Of a stretch of 64,000 bases of DNA, positions 25,117 through 38,150 are shown in pieces. Source of the DNA: Polytrichum commune (taxonomy: Eukaryota > Streptophyta > Polytrichopsida > Polytrichales > Polytrichaceae); NCBI GenBank assembly GCA_950295325.1, contig OX485809.1:20722144-20786143 (forward strand), in the 5' to 3' direction. The position numbers were made by a program, and so were the translations under genes. Numbering within the stretch: the stretch's first letter is position 1; every line of letters begins with the position of its first letter. The notes under the pieces were generated by a model that was given only the letters and a program-made list of their open reading frames with translations, did no database searches and had not been told where the DNA came from.

Positions 25117-27300
25117 CTAAGCCTTGACTGCAAACTTCCGCATGGGGAAGTAAGCTTCCTTCTTCTTTTGCTTCTCGGTCTTCATTGAAGCCTGTATAAC
25201 AAGCGCACAAGTAAGAAAATACATACTATACAAATACAAGAAGAAAAAGTAACACAGTCATCAAGCATTCTGAACTTACTGTAGAAAGAACAGTCTGCTG
25301 AATAACCATTAGAGAAATAGCAGAAAGAGTGCAAGATAGAAGACCTGATGCTTTGTCAACCTCCTACGAATGGCTCGGGTCTTCTTTGGCCGCAAGTCCA
25401 GAGGCATGTATTTCTTCTTGCTATATGCCTCCCGAAGAGTGGCCTTCTGAGTCTGGGAAATTACAGTAAGGACCTGTGCAATTGAGAGCCTGACCACCTT
25501 GCTGCAGGCACATCACAACTTGGTAATTAGGTCGATATTTATCATACAAGACATACACCCCAGAAACAAAACACTGAATAAACTAATTACAGCAGCCTTC
25601 AGAAAAATGAAGTGAGGGTATATGGACTGAATAGGAATTGAAATGGATAATACATCCTGGGAGGACAGAAGAGAACGTACATCTTTGACAATTTGTTTGG
25701 TGCACCTCCAGTAACTTTGGCAACCCTCAATGCAGCAAGCTCTGCCTTCAGCTCTTTCAGCTGTTGAAATCACAAAACAGAAATTTGTCACATCAGTGCC
25801 ATTATTGAATACTTACACTATACTGCGAGAATCCAGAAATCCTGCCCAAACAACTTCGTCTCAAGGTGCACTCCAAGGCAAAGGAAGCTGTAGCCCCTAT
25901 CACAATGCTGTAATCCACGTGTCCACAGACTCATGTGCGATTCAAAACTAGAAAAGACTTGTAGACAAACCCCTAATATAGTCACACAGTCAAGGATCAT
26001 TTACACTAGGGGTGATTGTGGTTGAGGTTGTGGTCATGGGTTACTTTCATTGGTTCTATTTGCATGGGAAAGGCATAATAAATTCCAACCACAACCACAA
26101 CTACACTTCACCCCATCAACCCCACTGCTGGAGGTGGTTGTTCATGCTCATGTGACATCACTACAAGGCCAAGGTCCGGAGAGAAAGTTAAGGAGCCAAC
26201 CACTTTGACACTACAATCCAAGGCCAACAAAATTAACAATCACTGTAATTTATTCTTGGGTTCAAGACCTAAATCAATAATAGATTGCAATTTAGAAGAC
26301 CAACCCCATCATCGATCACAACCACGAGGATTCACACAAGAAAAGTGCGGTTGGAAAAATCCGTAGTTGTGGTAGACTATTGTGGTCAACCATAACCACC
26401 TACATAGTGCCAAAATTCCCTTCAGACTCCCGAGTGACTATGGTAACCTAGCCTCCTCATGAAACCAAAACCCTAACCCCTGCCCTATAATAAGAAACAG
26501 TGTCTGAAGATCATGGCTTGAGAGTGGAGAATTTGCACAAGATTGGCTGACCTGGTTAAGGAGTTCATTCTTGCCCTTGGTGCGCAGCTCATGCACTTTG
26601 AACTTGGCTGTGGCACAGATGGATGCAGCCAAATCAGTATCAGAAATACATTCCCCCGAAAGCGACTATTCCACAGCATATACACTCAACTATGACAAAA
26701 TCACATGCATGGGGCACGGCAGCTAACTGACTCTTAAACCCCTATATGATTTTAGCATGTTCATACTAGTTGTGTATTCTCTCTTTCCAATATAAACTAT
26801 TCTTCAAACTCGTGCCAAGTTATTGTGTGTCCAGGTGTCAAGAAGAATGCCTTGCAAGACAACAAGCTATCGCTATCTACCAAAAAGTCTCATCACAATC
26901 TGTATTCATTCACAGTGTACAATTTAAAAATACAGTCGCTAACGAAAAGCCAAATCGGACTCTAAAAACGTTTAGGGGTTAAACAACCCTCTCATAACAA
27001 GGACAAAAGAGACATTCATCGCAACTATAATCATTATTAGAACTGATCCCAGATTCAAAGAGCGGCGCTGCTGCTGCCTCCCGAGCCGTAGTTAGTCTTG
27101 TTAACAAATTACAAGGTCTGTTTATACTTCATTCAAGTCTATCTACAAGACGAGCATCGGCGGAATAGTTTCGTGCGGAAGCCATATTGTGTTGCGGAAC
27201 AAGAACAAACAATATATTGTGCGTGTGAAGGCGAACGTTACGAAATAGCGAATCGTTGTAGAAATGGTATGCACGAGTGCTTGCTTGATTGCTTACCCAT
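25117..27300 (-). CDS. RPL35: 60S ribosomal protein L35 (uL29), five coding exons
   Basis: Component of the large cytosolic ribosomal subunit near the peptide exit tunnel. Coding exons: 27297-27300, 26552-26607, 25681-25760, 25345-25501, 25117-25191. Phases match and the product is 123 residues, exactly the usual plant length. It begins [20 protein letters not shown]. It also contains the conserved [12 protein letters not shown] and [19 protein letters not shown] segments and ends MRKFAVKA. The first coding exon is only ATGG, spliced at GTAAGC, an arrangement I recall from plant L35 genes but cannot verify here. Highly basic, as expected. A telo-box lies about 105 bp upstream of the ATG, consistent with co-regulation of translation genes. 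No defect is seen and it should be functional. Confidence 0.96.
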
Positions 27301-27404
27301 TGCGAAGGAGATGAGGCGATGACGAAGCAGTAGAGCGACGCGCACACCGTGACGACGCCGAGACACGCACCAGACTTCGGAGCTGTGCAAAAGAGAGTCT
27401 CTTC

Positions 27405-27413
27405 AAACCCTAA
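27405..27413. promoter_or_regulatory. Telo-box upstream of RPL35
   Basis: AAACCCTAA, followed by CCCTA, lies 105 bp upstream of the RPL35 ATG. Telo-boxes near the transcription start are characteristic of plant ribosomal-protein promoters (established knowledge); its function here is inferred from position. Confidence 0.7.
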
Positions 27414-27419
27414 CCCTAC

Positions 27420-28231
27420 TATGGCCTCGAGGGTTCCTTCCCGAGTGACGAAGGGAAGGTTCTGTGATCTACGAATAACGTACATGTCTGGTCCGGAAGT
27501 AAATAGCACGTTTCCTAGATTTAGAGCGATATACGGGATTAGGTGAATTCATTGCAGATTAAAATGCCACGTGTTTAACCCCTAAAGGACGGGGGGAATA
27601 TGATATCAAAGATGTGTTATGAAGTGTGGCTTGGTGATCTAGTTTGCAATTGACATAAAAAATGTAGTTTTGATGGGTGATTTTTAAACTAAATCCATAA
27701 TATTGAAATCAAGATAATTATGAAGTATTGTAAGAAAATTAATTTATAAATTTTTTCTTCAAAAAATGATAATAAACATGTATATCATCAAAATAAGACA
27801 ATATATGTGTCATTGGTTAAAATCATGAGTACTATCATTTGATGGAGAATGGCAAGAAATATCAAGTCGGTAACCTTATTAATTTTTTCATTAATAAAGT
27901 ATATAAAAAAGGATTTAAGGTATGGTGTAGATGTCTCGCTGTTATTTTCATTTATATTCACCCTTTGGGGCCTTGATTGGTTGGGTATTTATGACACTTA
28001 CACATCGTTTTCATAATGGTTTAGATAGGCATGTTTGCAATAGTGGCTGAAAACTCCTTGGTAGTGTTGGTGGCCACTTCTAGCATCTCTTTTTTTTTCA
28101 CATTCTCTCACCATCTCTCCTTCCTTTTTCCAAGACTCCCCATTTCGGGCTTGAATTGGGGTGTGAGGGTGTTATTATTGTTGCATTTCTATCCCTTGGC
28201 AGCAAAATATTGTTTAGCAAGCAAGGAGATT

Positions 28232-28262
<31 letters not shown>

Positions 28263-31200
28263 GGCTTTGGCTTTGGCTTTAAAATAAGTATATTTTATCC
28301 AAAATTTCCCCCAAGACACAACCAATGAATCACCTATCACCTCCAAAAGCTCAATCATGAAAGTGCATGCATGGTTATCCCCGTATATCTCATGAAGTGC
28401 TCACATGTCAAGAGACATTTTGATAGTTTTATGATTTCTTTGTCATGATATGCTTGCAACTTTCCATCAATCTATGGTGTATGTAATTTCCACCAACCCT
28501 ATGAGATATGCAATTTTCACATTAAAAATATGAGATTTGAAAGTGAGTCTTCAATGCTATTACTTTTAGATTTTCATAGAAAGACCAAATAATATTTCAT
28601 ATATTTATTTGTATGGATGTGATCTTTCATGGTGCCTCACAACGATCCTTTTGAAAGAGTTCTCAAGAAACCCTTGGAAAAGTTATTTTATAGCAAATCT
28701 TAGAAATTGCTTAATCCTTCATGTTCTCATAGACATGTGCAGGTCAACTTTTTGTGATATAATTTAAGCTCCTAGATGCCACATGGTCATCCCACTGATC
28801 CCACCCACAAGTTCCATATATATATATATATCATAATCTTCTTTTTCCACCAACTCTTGAGGGAGAAACCTTAATTCTTGATGGACGTTAGAAGAGATTT
28901 TTAGAGGGTTGACTCTCTTAGCTTTGTGGGTGGGATGAGTATGCAACCTTGCCCTCATAAAGACCCCCTAGAACCTACAAAGTTGATTACTGAGAGAATA
29001 TTCGTCTCAATGAGAATAGGGATTTGCCCTTAATTGAATTGTTTTTTGTCTACCAATCCCAAATATTTGTAAGCATGTTTTTTATGTCATGGCATACTAA
29101 TGGTGAACAAGGTCTAAGGTCTATGTGTCAACTCTCATAAAAATAGGCATCCACCCATATGGATATGACCTTTAAAGAACCAATTAGCATTTTTCTCCCA
29201 AAGGTGCATTTCATTGAAGACTAAAAATTTAGATCTTCATTGATGTTAATTCAACTGTTCATCGTGCTTGCTACACATTTGTTTAGATTGGGCAACCAAC
29301 TATGGTAGAAGAATGCATATGTTTATCTTAAATGTACTTATGTAAAATGCATGCATAGACAGATAGATAGATAAATAGAGATTTGTCAACACATGGTGTC
29401 TCATATAGATTATGTAAGATATCAATGTTTTCTTTGTGGAAAAACATGTAAACAAAACCACAAATAAAGAACTAAGGTAGTTTCTAAGATTCTTACATCA
29501 TAAATCTTAAAATATGAAATGAAATAGTAATTGAAAGGCACTATGTATTGGTTGGATATAACCAAGGGAATGGTTGGCCTATGCATTCAAACAAGGAATA
29601 ATCGGTAATGTCACTATGAAATGGAACCGACTATGTTATAGCTAATGTAGTAAGTTCACTACACATAGAACTCGTTAAGGCTAGTGGCTAAAAAAACTAC
29701 CCAAGTGGATGCTATAAAGTGCCTTCAAGACACAATTTTAAAGTTCACGGTCGAATGCTCACTTATAGCTTGAGGTGTAGCCCCACAAGGTCCCATGTTC
29801 AAACTTGCTTGTAAATCTATGAAAGTCTAATATGTCCTCTTCCTTTGAGCTTGGCATCTTTACAACATCAAATTATTGTCATGTCACAATGCTACGTACA
29901 AATTAACGAACCAACCAAGAAAGAAGAAGAAAAAGTCCAAGTCAAAGATTGTCTCATTGGATTAACCTTTCAAAGTTAAATTATATCTCATTTTCTTATG
30001 GAATTTCTAAGTCAAAACTATCCAAAATCCATTATGACCATACATTAAATATGAACATTTGATCATTTTACCCATCTTATAGACATGCCCCACCTTTGCA
30101 AGAGGTGTTATGAACACAAGTTCATCTAATGGGATCTCAAAATCGAGTGTCTTGAAGAAACACCACACGTTGTACACCAAGCATTAACACAAAGGGGGTG
30201 CTGAATTGGGTAACTTTAGTTTGGAGGAAAGCAATCTCTCTATGTATTCCACGTGTTGCCTCTATATGCTCACTGCAAGTTGTGGGTTCCATGACCAAAA
30301 TTAACATATTACAAAACACAAAACTTACATAGAAAGAGTTGATGTTAAGATTCTAATTGGTCAAACATTGTAAAATGTTGATAATTAATTCCCTTATAGA
30401 GGAGTTGGAACTCTCCCCCTATAAATTGCACATTTGAAGGGGTGGAGAGTTTACAAAGAAGAGAGCACCTCCAAACTGGCCATAAGGATAACATGCAAGC
30501 ACTCACTTTCTTAAATTTTGCCTCTAGAGGTGTCCATAGTGGAAAAAAATGTGGTCTTGCTCTTACTTATAGCACAATTGAGCTATAGATCCAGAAGTTT
30601 ACATTGAGCAATGACACATCACGATTCCACATAGGAACATATTACTACCAACTCAACAACGAAGTATTCAAGGTGGCACGCCATTTGACAACTAGACAAT
30701 CTAGAAGCATTCTAGACTTTCTAGAATTTAGCTAAGTTACTAAGGCCTTAAAGCGACACTTTAAGAAACTTTTTTTCTATTTGAAGAAGGCTAAGTAGCT
30801 TGGATTTTTTATTTTTTATTTTTCAAAAAAAAAATCCCTTGGTTAGCAAATCTATACAAAGTGTGATGAAAATTTTTCAAAAATAATAAATTCACAAAGT
30901 CTTCTTAAGGCAAGAGCCTTTTACTCTCCATGGGGAGGGGGGGGGGGTCTATTGATGCTAAGTGTGAACTACCACAAAGCCAACCTTATTGCAAGTGAGG
31001 ATCTTCTTTTAAATGAAGGTGTTGTCTCCCTTTTGTGGGTCACTTCTCACACCACCTCATTAAGCAAATAGATCCCTGATTAGCCATCGTTATTGAACAA
31101 AGTCGGTGCTCTTCCAAAAATGTTCTTGCATCCTTCTTACACCGCAATCGTGAATGGCGGAAGTGATGCTATTTTATACTTAATGTTGCATATGATTGAT

Positions 31201-31727
31201 CACTTTTTAACAATGAATTACTCGATGGCACCATTGCACTCACTTGCTGACAGCTTAAAGATTAAAAATAGGTGTTACTTTAAGGCCTCAGTACCTTAGA
31301 ATCCATTAGCTAAAGTTTGAATTCACTTTCTCGCTTAGATTCGAATCTATGTACAGTAATCAAGAAGGCTTCTTCTCCAAGTTATATGTTATAATAGAAC
31401 TTGCAACGTAGACAGAATTGTTGACAGTGAGCTATCATCTGTAAACTATTGAACATGCAAAACAGTAGCAAGTCATTCTCAAAGTTTGTGTCAATCTATC
31501 TGTCCAATTTGTATCAAAATTCTAGGTGGCCCATGGTCTTCACAATTCTGAAATCCTGGTTCACTCCGGAGATTAAATGACCTATCTAAAGCTGCAGTAA
31601 ATACATCAGGTATGACAAGCCATCACGCGTGGCCCAGCAATCAGGGATCAGTGTGGTGATAGTTTGTTATAATCTTGCACAAGGGTGAGTCAGCACCCAC
31701 AAGTGTTAGAATATTTGTTTGATGGCA
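27420..31727. other. 4.3-kb AT-rich intergenic stretch, nothing recognised
   Basis: No coding region, RNA gene or clear terminal-repeat element was recognised. There is an A/T-rich low-complexity run at 28228-28262 (AAAATAAAAAT type) followed by three GGCTTT units, a short (TA)n at 28818-28832, and a G-run at 30942-30950. Confidence 0.6.
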
Positions 31728-34700
31728 CTATAAATAATAAGAATGAAGACTTTTGCGGACCCAAGAGATTGGCCAATATATAGTGGGAAAGACATACAAC
31801 AAGGAGAGCCATTGAGGCCACATCCTGGATAATATATCATCAACAACAACTGCCACACAACCAAAATCGACTTGCTTGTTGGTAATAGCTCTGGAGTCTT
31901 CTCCTACTTCCACTCTCTGCCAAATTTGCCACCCTGTTAGAAAGTTCCACATGCATCTCTTGATTAGTATGTAACCTACAGAGAGTAAGTCAAGAGTACT
32001 TCAACCTAAAGGTTTTAGGGTTTAGGGTTTAATATCAACAAATTCCTCTCCAGGTTATGTGCAACCGAAGTCAATGTTAAGCTAGAAGGGCCAGCCACAC
32101 ATAGCTTAACCTCAAGCTTGCTTGATGTTTGGTGGGCTAAAGGTAAAAGAAAATCTGAACCCTTAATACATGTGCCTGAAATGGAGGAGCATTGGTGGGT
32201 TCATTCCTTTGGATTGATTTTCAAAGTCAAGCCAAAACTTGAACTTGTAGTCATCGGCCTTGAGTTTTCTGCAAGTTCAAGTTTGGGCTTGAGCTTGAAA
32301 ATCAATCCATATTAATAAGCGGCTGACTAACCTTCGGACAAAAGCTCTTGCACCATTTAAGGCACATAAAAGTGAGGTCTCAAATTCTTCTACCTTTGGC
32401 CCACAAAATGGCCGGTTGCTGCTACAAAGCCCTACATGTTAGTTTTAAAAAAACATGCTCCAGTGTCATATTAGTACCAAAGAAGAAAACTTGTTTACTA
32501 AAATCAGCACTAGCTACTGATTAATTTAATATGGGTCCACGTCATAGTTTGCAAGCTATCCACAATTGCATATATAGTAGGATAGAATGTGAAGACGTAC
32601 TCTTTCCATGTAAGCAAGAATCATCACTGGACTCGGATAAATGCACTTGATAATTCTCCGTCCTGATAACATCTAGCATGGCTTCATTCACCTGTCCCAT
32701 TACATCCCCTCCTCCAATGAGTTCAACTGATGACTTGTTTCAGTTCTTGAACACTTGGTGTTCTTTAGTGCAGTGACAACTAGAATGAGCATCATCTTAC
32801 CCAGAACAAGGTTAGGTATTCCATTGTTCACAATAATATGTTATCTCTACATAGTATGTCAAATTCAAAGATGGTGTGTGGTTGGGTGTGGACTCTAAGA
32901 ACGGACACGAAAATGACATGTCTAAAAAGAGATTGGACTACATGCACAAAATTTGTTAACTATTCTAGGCTCAACAGTCAACAGAGTTGGGGGACCTATC
33001 TGTCCAATCCACTAGAAAGAGGAATCTTCACTTTGATAATGTATAAGATATTCACACGAGCTCTGAAAATGACGACACAAATGGCTCCAGAATCGATTTG
33101 GATTGGCTAATCCATCTTGTACTAATTGCATGATAATATCCTAGAAGTGGGAGCAGAGCTAAAAGTGCATGTTAAGGGTTTAGGCCCACTTTCATTACAT
33201 CTCATTTGATGCTACTATAGAGTTTCAGTACTTTACACCAACTTAACCGAGAGGACACTTGGTGCTCACCTCTTTTGTATTTTGGTGGGTAACCATGTGA
33301 CCCCCAGGAAGCTCTACCATGCGTGCCACTGGGTGCAACTTTTTAGCAAGATTTCGAGCATGTCGTACTTGTGCAACTATGTCTCCCCTGTTGAAGAAAC
33401 ACATTCAAAAGCATTCAAAAGTATTCAACTTTGAAAATAAAAACAAAAAAATAGCAACAGCAAAACTGTCGAGGAATTCTGATAAACAGTGAGAAGCCAA
33501 GTTCTGATTTTGCTTTGGTACCCAACATGCATAACCAACTTCACAAGCAGTTCGAAATTCACAAGCCATATATTGGATGGGATCCTTAATATGATGTATT
33601 TATTAGACAGAGATCTTGCTATTTCAATTAATAGCAGTAGCTACAGTATCCCAGTGGAGACAAAATATGTCAAAAATGTGTTAAAGTTATTAACCACTAC
33701 CTTCCATGAATAACAGCAACACCAATGCCAGCGGACCGTATTCTTTCAAGTTCATGAGCTGCAACCTGGTGAGTCCAACATGCATTGAATTGGCCATCAA
33801 GCCCATGCTTGGCTTGCATCCCACTGGACGACAAGTTCTTCACATACTCCTGTCAACATAACCAAGAATAGGGAACCACGTCACAAACTTCTGGAGGCAA
33901 AATTACCATGTCAAAACAAAAAATTATAATAACAAAATTGAAATAACATCAAAAGTCTCTAATAAACATGTCATAGTCGCATGCTATTCTCATTTTCTTC
34001 TAATATGTGCCACGATATGCTGCTACAAATGCAAATTGTTACATAGGAACTATACATACATTATGAGATAATTACATTATATATCACTAGGTTTAATTAG
34101 AAAGTAATAATTTATATGACACACCACCCTTTTGCCCTTTTGTAAATTAATGGTGGCACCGATTGAGAAGTCATGTGAGGTACACATGATCCCAAACAGA
34201 ATTCTCATGAATGATATAATGTGCATAAAAAAATTAGGGGTCACCTTGTACAGTACAGCTCTTCGATACTCCTCACCATCCATTGTGTCCAGGTAATCCT
34301 GAAGGAGAATCAAAAGAGATTAATGATGTTAGGGTTTAGGCTAATCACTTTCGTCAACATTGCTTGCTTTTCCATTTCCATGCACGCAATGACTTACTTG
34401 AGCTATAATTGATCAAATGGACAAATGATGACATGTGTTCACCTGTGTATAATGTGTATCAAGATCAACATGAGCCCGTTCCTCTGGAGTCTTTGCACGC
34501 ATAAACCGATATGCAATTTTGATCATAGTTTTGTCAATCTGCAGGTTTCATAAACCCCCCCACACACACAGAAGCCAGAGTCCTCGTTAGTAGGGTGCTA
34601 ATGCAATGATTTCATAACTGCCATGCAAAAATCATTTCCGACAACAGGATAGCTCCAATTAGCTCCTAAATTTCATCCTTCACAGTTCAATAAAGAAAGA

Positions 34701-37000
34701 CAATAAGTCTACCTTGGGGAGACATTCGTAACCCCCTCCGGTGGTACTTATGAGCGCCAAGGATGCTACACGGTCAGGGGCTATGGCTGCCAGCTTAAAT
34801 GCAATCATACCTCCTGCTCTGACATTCAATACACATTCAATTTCAATATGGATGCAAACTGAAACACCGCTTTCACTGTAGAAGAAACCATTCCACCCTG
34901 AAGTAGGGTTCGTGAGTATTTTGAACAACATAAGCACAGCAAAGGAGAAGAATGACCCCAAAGTACTTACAACTACTGTGAACAGTCCATGAATTGTATT
35001 TACGAGTTGATCCAACACCAAAAATTGATATAAATAACCAGGGACAGGGTTAAGGCGTACCCATAGAATGACCAGCCACATGTGCTTTCTCCCAACCTAA
35101 ATAATCCATCAGTGTTAGAGCGTCCATGGCCATGATTGTCGTGCTGCACAGTATTCATCACATCCTGAGACGATGAGTCTACACCCTAAAAAACTTCAAA
35201 TGGGCATGGGCATGTATAAGTGAAGAATTTTGGCTTGTATACTTTCTTTCTTTTTTAAAATTCAGAATAATTTGGAATTGCTCAGTTCCCCCTCCAACCT
35301 GACATAGTGACAGATAATCTACTCTTTCACAGACAAGGCTTCTTCCTTCATTTCGTTGTGTGACCATAAGGAGCACTTACCACTAGAGCTTGAGGGTCTG
35401 TGACCACTGAAATCTATAACCTCTCATGTTAGAATTGGCCGAGACTGTCCAACTTCACTTTACACTAAAGCTTGAGAACCTAAGGGGCCAAGGGAGTTTG
35501 AATAAATGAAAAACCTACATGGATTCCTACATGGCCTGCAATGGGATACTGTTTCATGGTCTACCAAACTACAAAAGAGGTAGGTCTAACACAAAACGTG
35601 GAGACCATGACACCTCACAACCTCACAACACTTGGTTTATTATAACTTTTTGTGTGGAAGGCCCCACGTGAATACGATGGTAAAGAAATGAACACCCGGT
35701 TGCACAACCCAGTTGCACATGTATTTACACTGAGGTAGATGTGCCTTAGATGGGTACTTTTCTCTCTGCACCCACTTCTCTAGAATATGAAACACGCAAT
35801 TAGTACGAGATGATTAGCAAATCCAAATCGTGCGCGTAGCCATTTGCCTCATAATTTCTGGAGCTCATATGAATATGTACTCATTATCAAAGTGAAGATC
35901 CTCATGCTCAGTAAGTGGTCGCATAGGTCCCCCGAATCATGTTGACTATTGAGCCTAGAATGGGTAGCATATTTTGAGCACATCGGCCAATGTTTTTTAA
36001 ACACATGTCTTTTAGGTGTCAGTTCCTAGATCCATACCTGACCACATACCACTCAAATATACGGGACTGGATTATTGTTGTGTTGGATTTAAACACGTCT
36101 ACCTTACACTTGAACCTGTGCGCACACAAAATTCAATTTCAATCGTCCATGGCCCAAAGTTATCAAGCAATGAAGCCCTTACGTGTAGTGATGCTTCCCA
36201 TGTGGTGCGGAGCTCTTCCCCACACCCCGGTTGTCAAATGCACACACTTGCACTCCATTTCCTCCGGATTTTCCGTTAATTGGCTCCTCCCCATAGCCAT
36301 TCCTCTCATGACCACCATTGCAAGTATTATTATTTTCACCTACATTTGGCGCACATGGGGCAATAGTGTAGCCATTTCCAAATGGTTTTTCCTCCAATCC
36401 ATTGGGGACATCAGTCCCACACAGATCTACGAGTTGAGGACCCCAAGCCTCATGAGTGGCCGCAACACCTGTATCACAAACCTCAACATTCCTATATCAT
36501 CAACACGAATGTCACATTGATTCAACCACATCAAACTACAACATTGAATCGATGCGTTCCAAACATGGGGCTGCAATTTTAGTCTTCTGCTTCAATATTC
36601 TATAGTTGCAAGAGCTGAAAGGTTGAATTATGAGTTGACACAATGTGGAATCAAACTACAACATTGAATCGATGCCTACCAAACAGAGGTTTGCCAATTT
36701 AGTCTTCTGTTTGATGTTCTCTAGTTGCAAGAGCTGAAAGAAGGAATTATGCGTTGAATCAATGTTATATAAATCATTCACAAAATGTTGAGTGACTTGC
36801 AATTGAGATGTGCTCACTGGAATTGGGACACTGCATCATCGAATGTATGCGTAGATGGAGAAATTCTGACCTGTGATGAGCAAAACTTTAGTGTCACCGT
36901 GACCATAGAGTTGGTAAAAGATCTCCACTCCCGAGGGCATCCCATGGGAAGCAACAGCTATGCCTTTCTCGGTGTAATCAGCTACTCGACAGAATGGCAT
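31728..37000 (-). CDS. Alpha/beta-hydrolase family protein, ten exons
   Basis: Coding exons in order: 36871-37000, 36183-36468, 35061-35143, 34713-34813, 34443-34538, 34245-34298, 33701-33849, 33270-33387, 32601-32691, 31728-31933. All phases agree; 437 residues. It starts MPFCRVADYTEKG, has VEIFYQLYGHGDTKVLLITG (first strand), CAFDNRGVGKSS (typical of the fold), a nucleophile elbow GHSMGG (Ser165), acid Asp302 in GRGDIVAQ and His330 in PGGHMVTH. The triad is complete, so it is probably an active esterase or lipase-like enzyme; the substrate is unknown. A hydrophobic stretch near residues 405-425 may anchor it to a membrane, as in Arabidopsis relatives that end in a hydrophobic segment. The last junction (donor GTACGT at 32600, acceptor CTAACAG) is inferred from phase and is the least certain; without it the frame reads on to a stop at 32542. 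A Gly/Asn-rich linker sits at about residues 80-110. Confidence 0.88.
32012..32031. repeat. Telomere-like motif in last intron of the hydrolase gene
   Basis: GTTTTAGGGTTTAGGGTTTA is two to three plant telomere units on the plus strand. Confidence 0.65.
32211..32308. repeat. Intronic hairpin, 37-bp arms
   Basis: Left arm 32211-32247 (GGATTGATTTTCAAAGTCAA..) is the near-perfect complement of right arm 32272-32308 (..GAGCTTGAAAATCAATCC), with three mismatches and a 24-nt loop. It lies in the last intron of the hydrolase gene. The shape is compatible with a small-RNA precursor or a minimal foldback element. Confidence 0.65.
32830..33115 (-). mobile_element. High-copy miniature element (TAAGGTAGACGTG family) in an intron
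   Basis: Reverse-oriented landmarks GGTGTGTGGTTGGGTGTGG, TATTCTAGGCTCAACAGTCA and CTTCACTTTGATAATG match the family. It lies in the intron between exons 8 and 9 of the hydrolase gene, clear of the splice sites. Confidence 0.55.
35390..35735 (+). mobile_element. Foldback-family relic in intron 2 of the hydrolase gene
   Basis: Contains GCTTGAGGGTCTGTGACCAC, ACCTACATGGATTCCTACAT and CACAAAACGTGGAGACCATG, all found in the palindromic element at 54595-55550. It represents one arm of that element. Confidence 0.65.
35739..36108 (+). mobile_element. High-copy miniature element in intron 2 of the hydrolase gene, ~370 bp
   Basis: This is the most complete copy of the TAAGGTAGACGTG family: left end GAGGTAGATGTGCCTTA, right end AACACGTCTACCTTA. 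It directly follows the foldback relic, so this intron is largely made of two mobile elements. Confidence 0.7.
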
Positions 37001-38150
37001 ACTTAATTAACCGCCCTCCTCCTCCAGCCCTGAATACAAACTCACTCAATCAGTCTTTCTGTTCACCTCTGGCTATACACCACAAACCTCTGAAATTCAT
37101 GTAATAGGTCACACTGATGCCACATTCATTCAACCACATCAACTTACAACATTGGATTACTAATGCCTACCAAACCTAAAGGTGCAATTTTCATCTGCTG
37201 TTTCTACCCAGGCCTGTTGTTCCAGCCCTGAATACTCACTCATTCAGTCTACTGTTCACCTGTGGCTATAAATCATTGACAAACCTCTGAAATTCACATA
37301 ATAGGTCACACTGATTCCACATTCCTTCAATCACATCAAACTACAACAATGAATCACTGCTGTCTACCCAACCTAAGCTTGCAACTTTCATCTGTTGTTT
37401 CCATGTCTGTTGTTGTTCCAGCCCTGGCTCCCTGAATCTGAGTCTGTTCACCTCTGGCTATACATCACAAACCTCCGAAACTCATGTGCTAGGTAACACT
37501 AATTCCACATTCCTTCAATCGCATCAAACTACATCATTGACTTACTAATGCCTACCAAACCTAAGGCTGCAATTTTCAGCTGTTGTTTCTATATTTGTTG
37601 TTTCAGCCCTGAATACTCGTTCAATTAGTCTTCTGTTCACTTCTGGCTGTACATCACAAACCTCTCAAATTTGTGGAATAGGTGACAATTTATTCCACGT
37701 TCACTCAATCACACCAAACTACAACATTGAACCAAACCAAACATTGGTGCAATATTCATCCGTTGTTCCAGCCCTGCTCAATGAATCAGTCTGCTCACCT
37801 CTAGATATACATCAGAAACCTCTGAAATTCAAATAAAAGGTAACACATTCGTTCAATTACATCAAACTACAACATCGAATTGCGAACGCCTACCGAACCT
37901 AAGGTTGGAACTTTCATCTGTTGTTTTCTATGTCTGTGGTTCCAACCCTGCTCACTGATTCTGACTCTGTTCGCTTCTGGCTATACATCAAAAACTTCTG
38001 AAATTCATAGACTCGGTATCACTGATATCACATTCATTCAATCACATCATCAAACCACAACATTGAAGTGATGCTCACCAAACCCAAGGTTGCAAGAAAT
38101 TTCAACTGTTGTTTTCTACGTCTGTTGTTCCAGCCCTGAATACTCACTCG
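36520..38150. repeat. Tandem repeat array on both sides of hydrolase exon 1
   Basis: The motif ACATCAAACTACAACATTGA recurs with variations at about 36528, 36648, 37135, 37331, 37518, 37709, 37857 and 38040. Each is followed by CCTACCAAACCTAAGG-type sequence and, in the upstream block, by TGTTGTTCCAGCCCTGAATA and CACCTCTGGCTATACATCAC. The unit is about 120 bp in intron 1 and about 148-195 bp upstream of the start codon. Exon 1 (36871-37000) lies between the two blocks. Divergence between units suggests an old array. Confidence 0.75.

Noticed and set aside
32542-32600. Read-through stop of hydrolase exon 9 as the gene end
   Set aside because: The GTACGT donor and a phase-matched downstream exon with a hydrophobic C-terminus fit the family better, though transcript data could reverse this.
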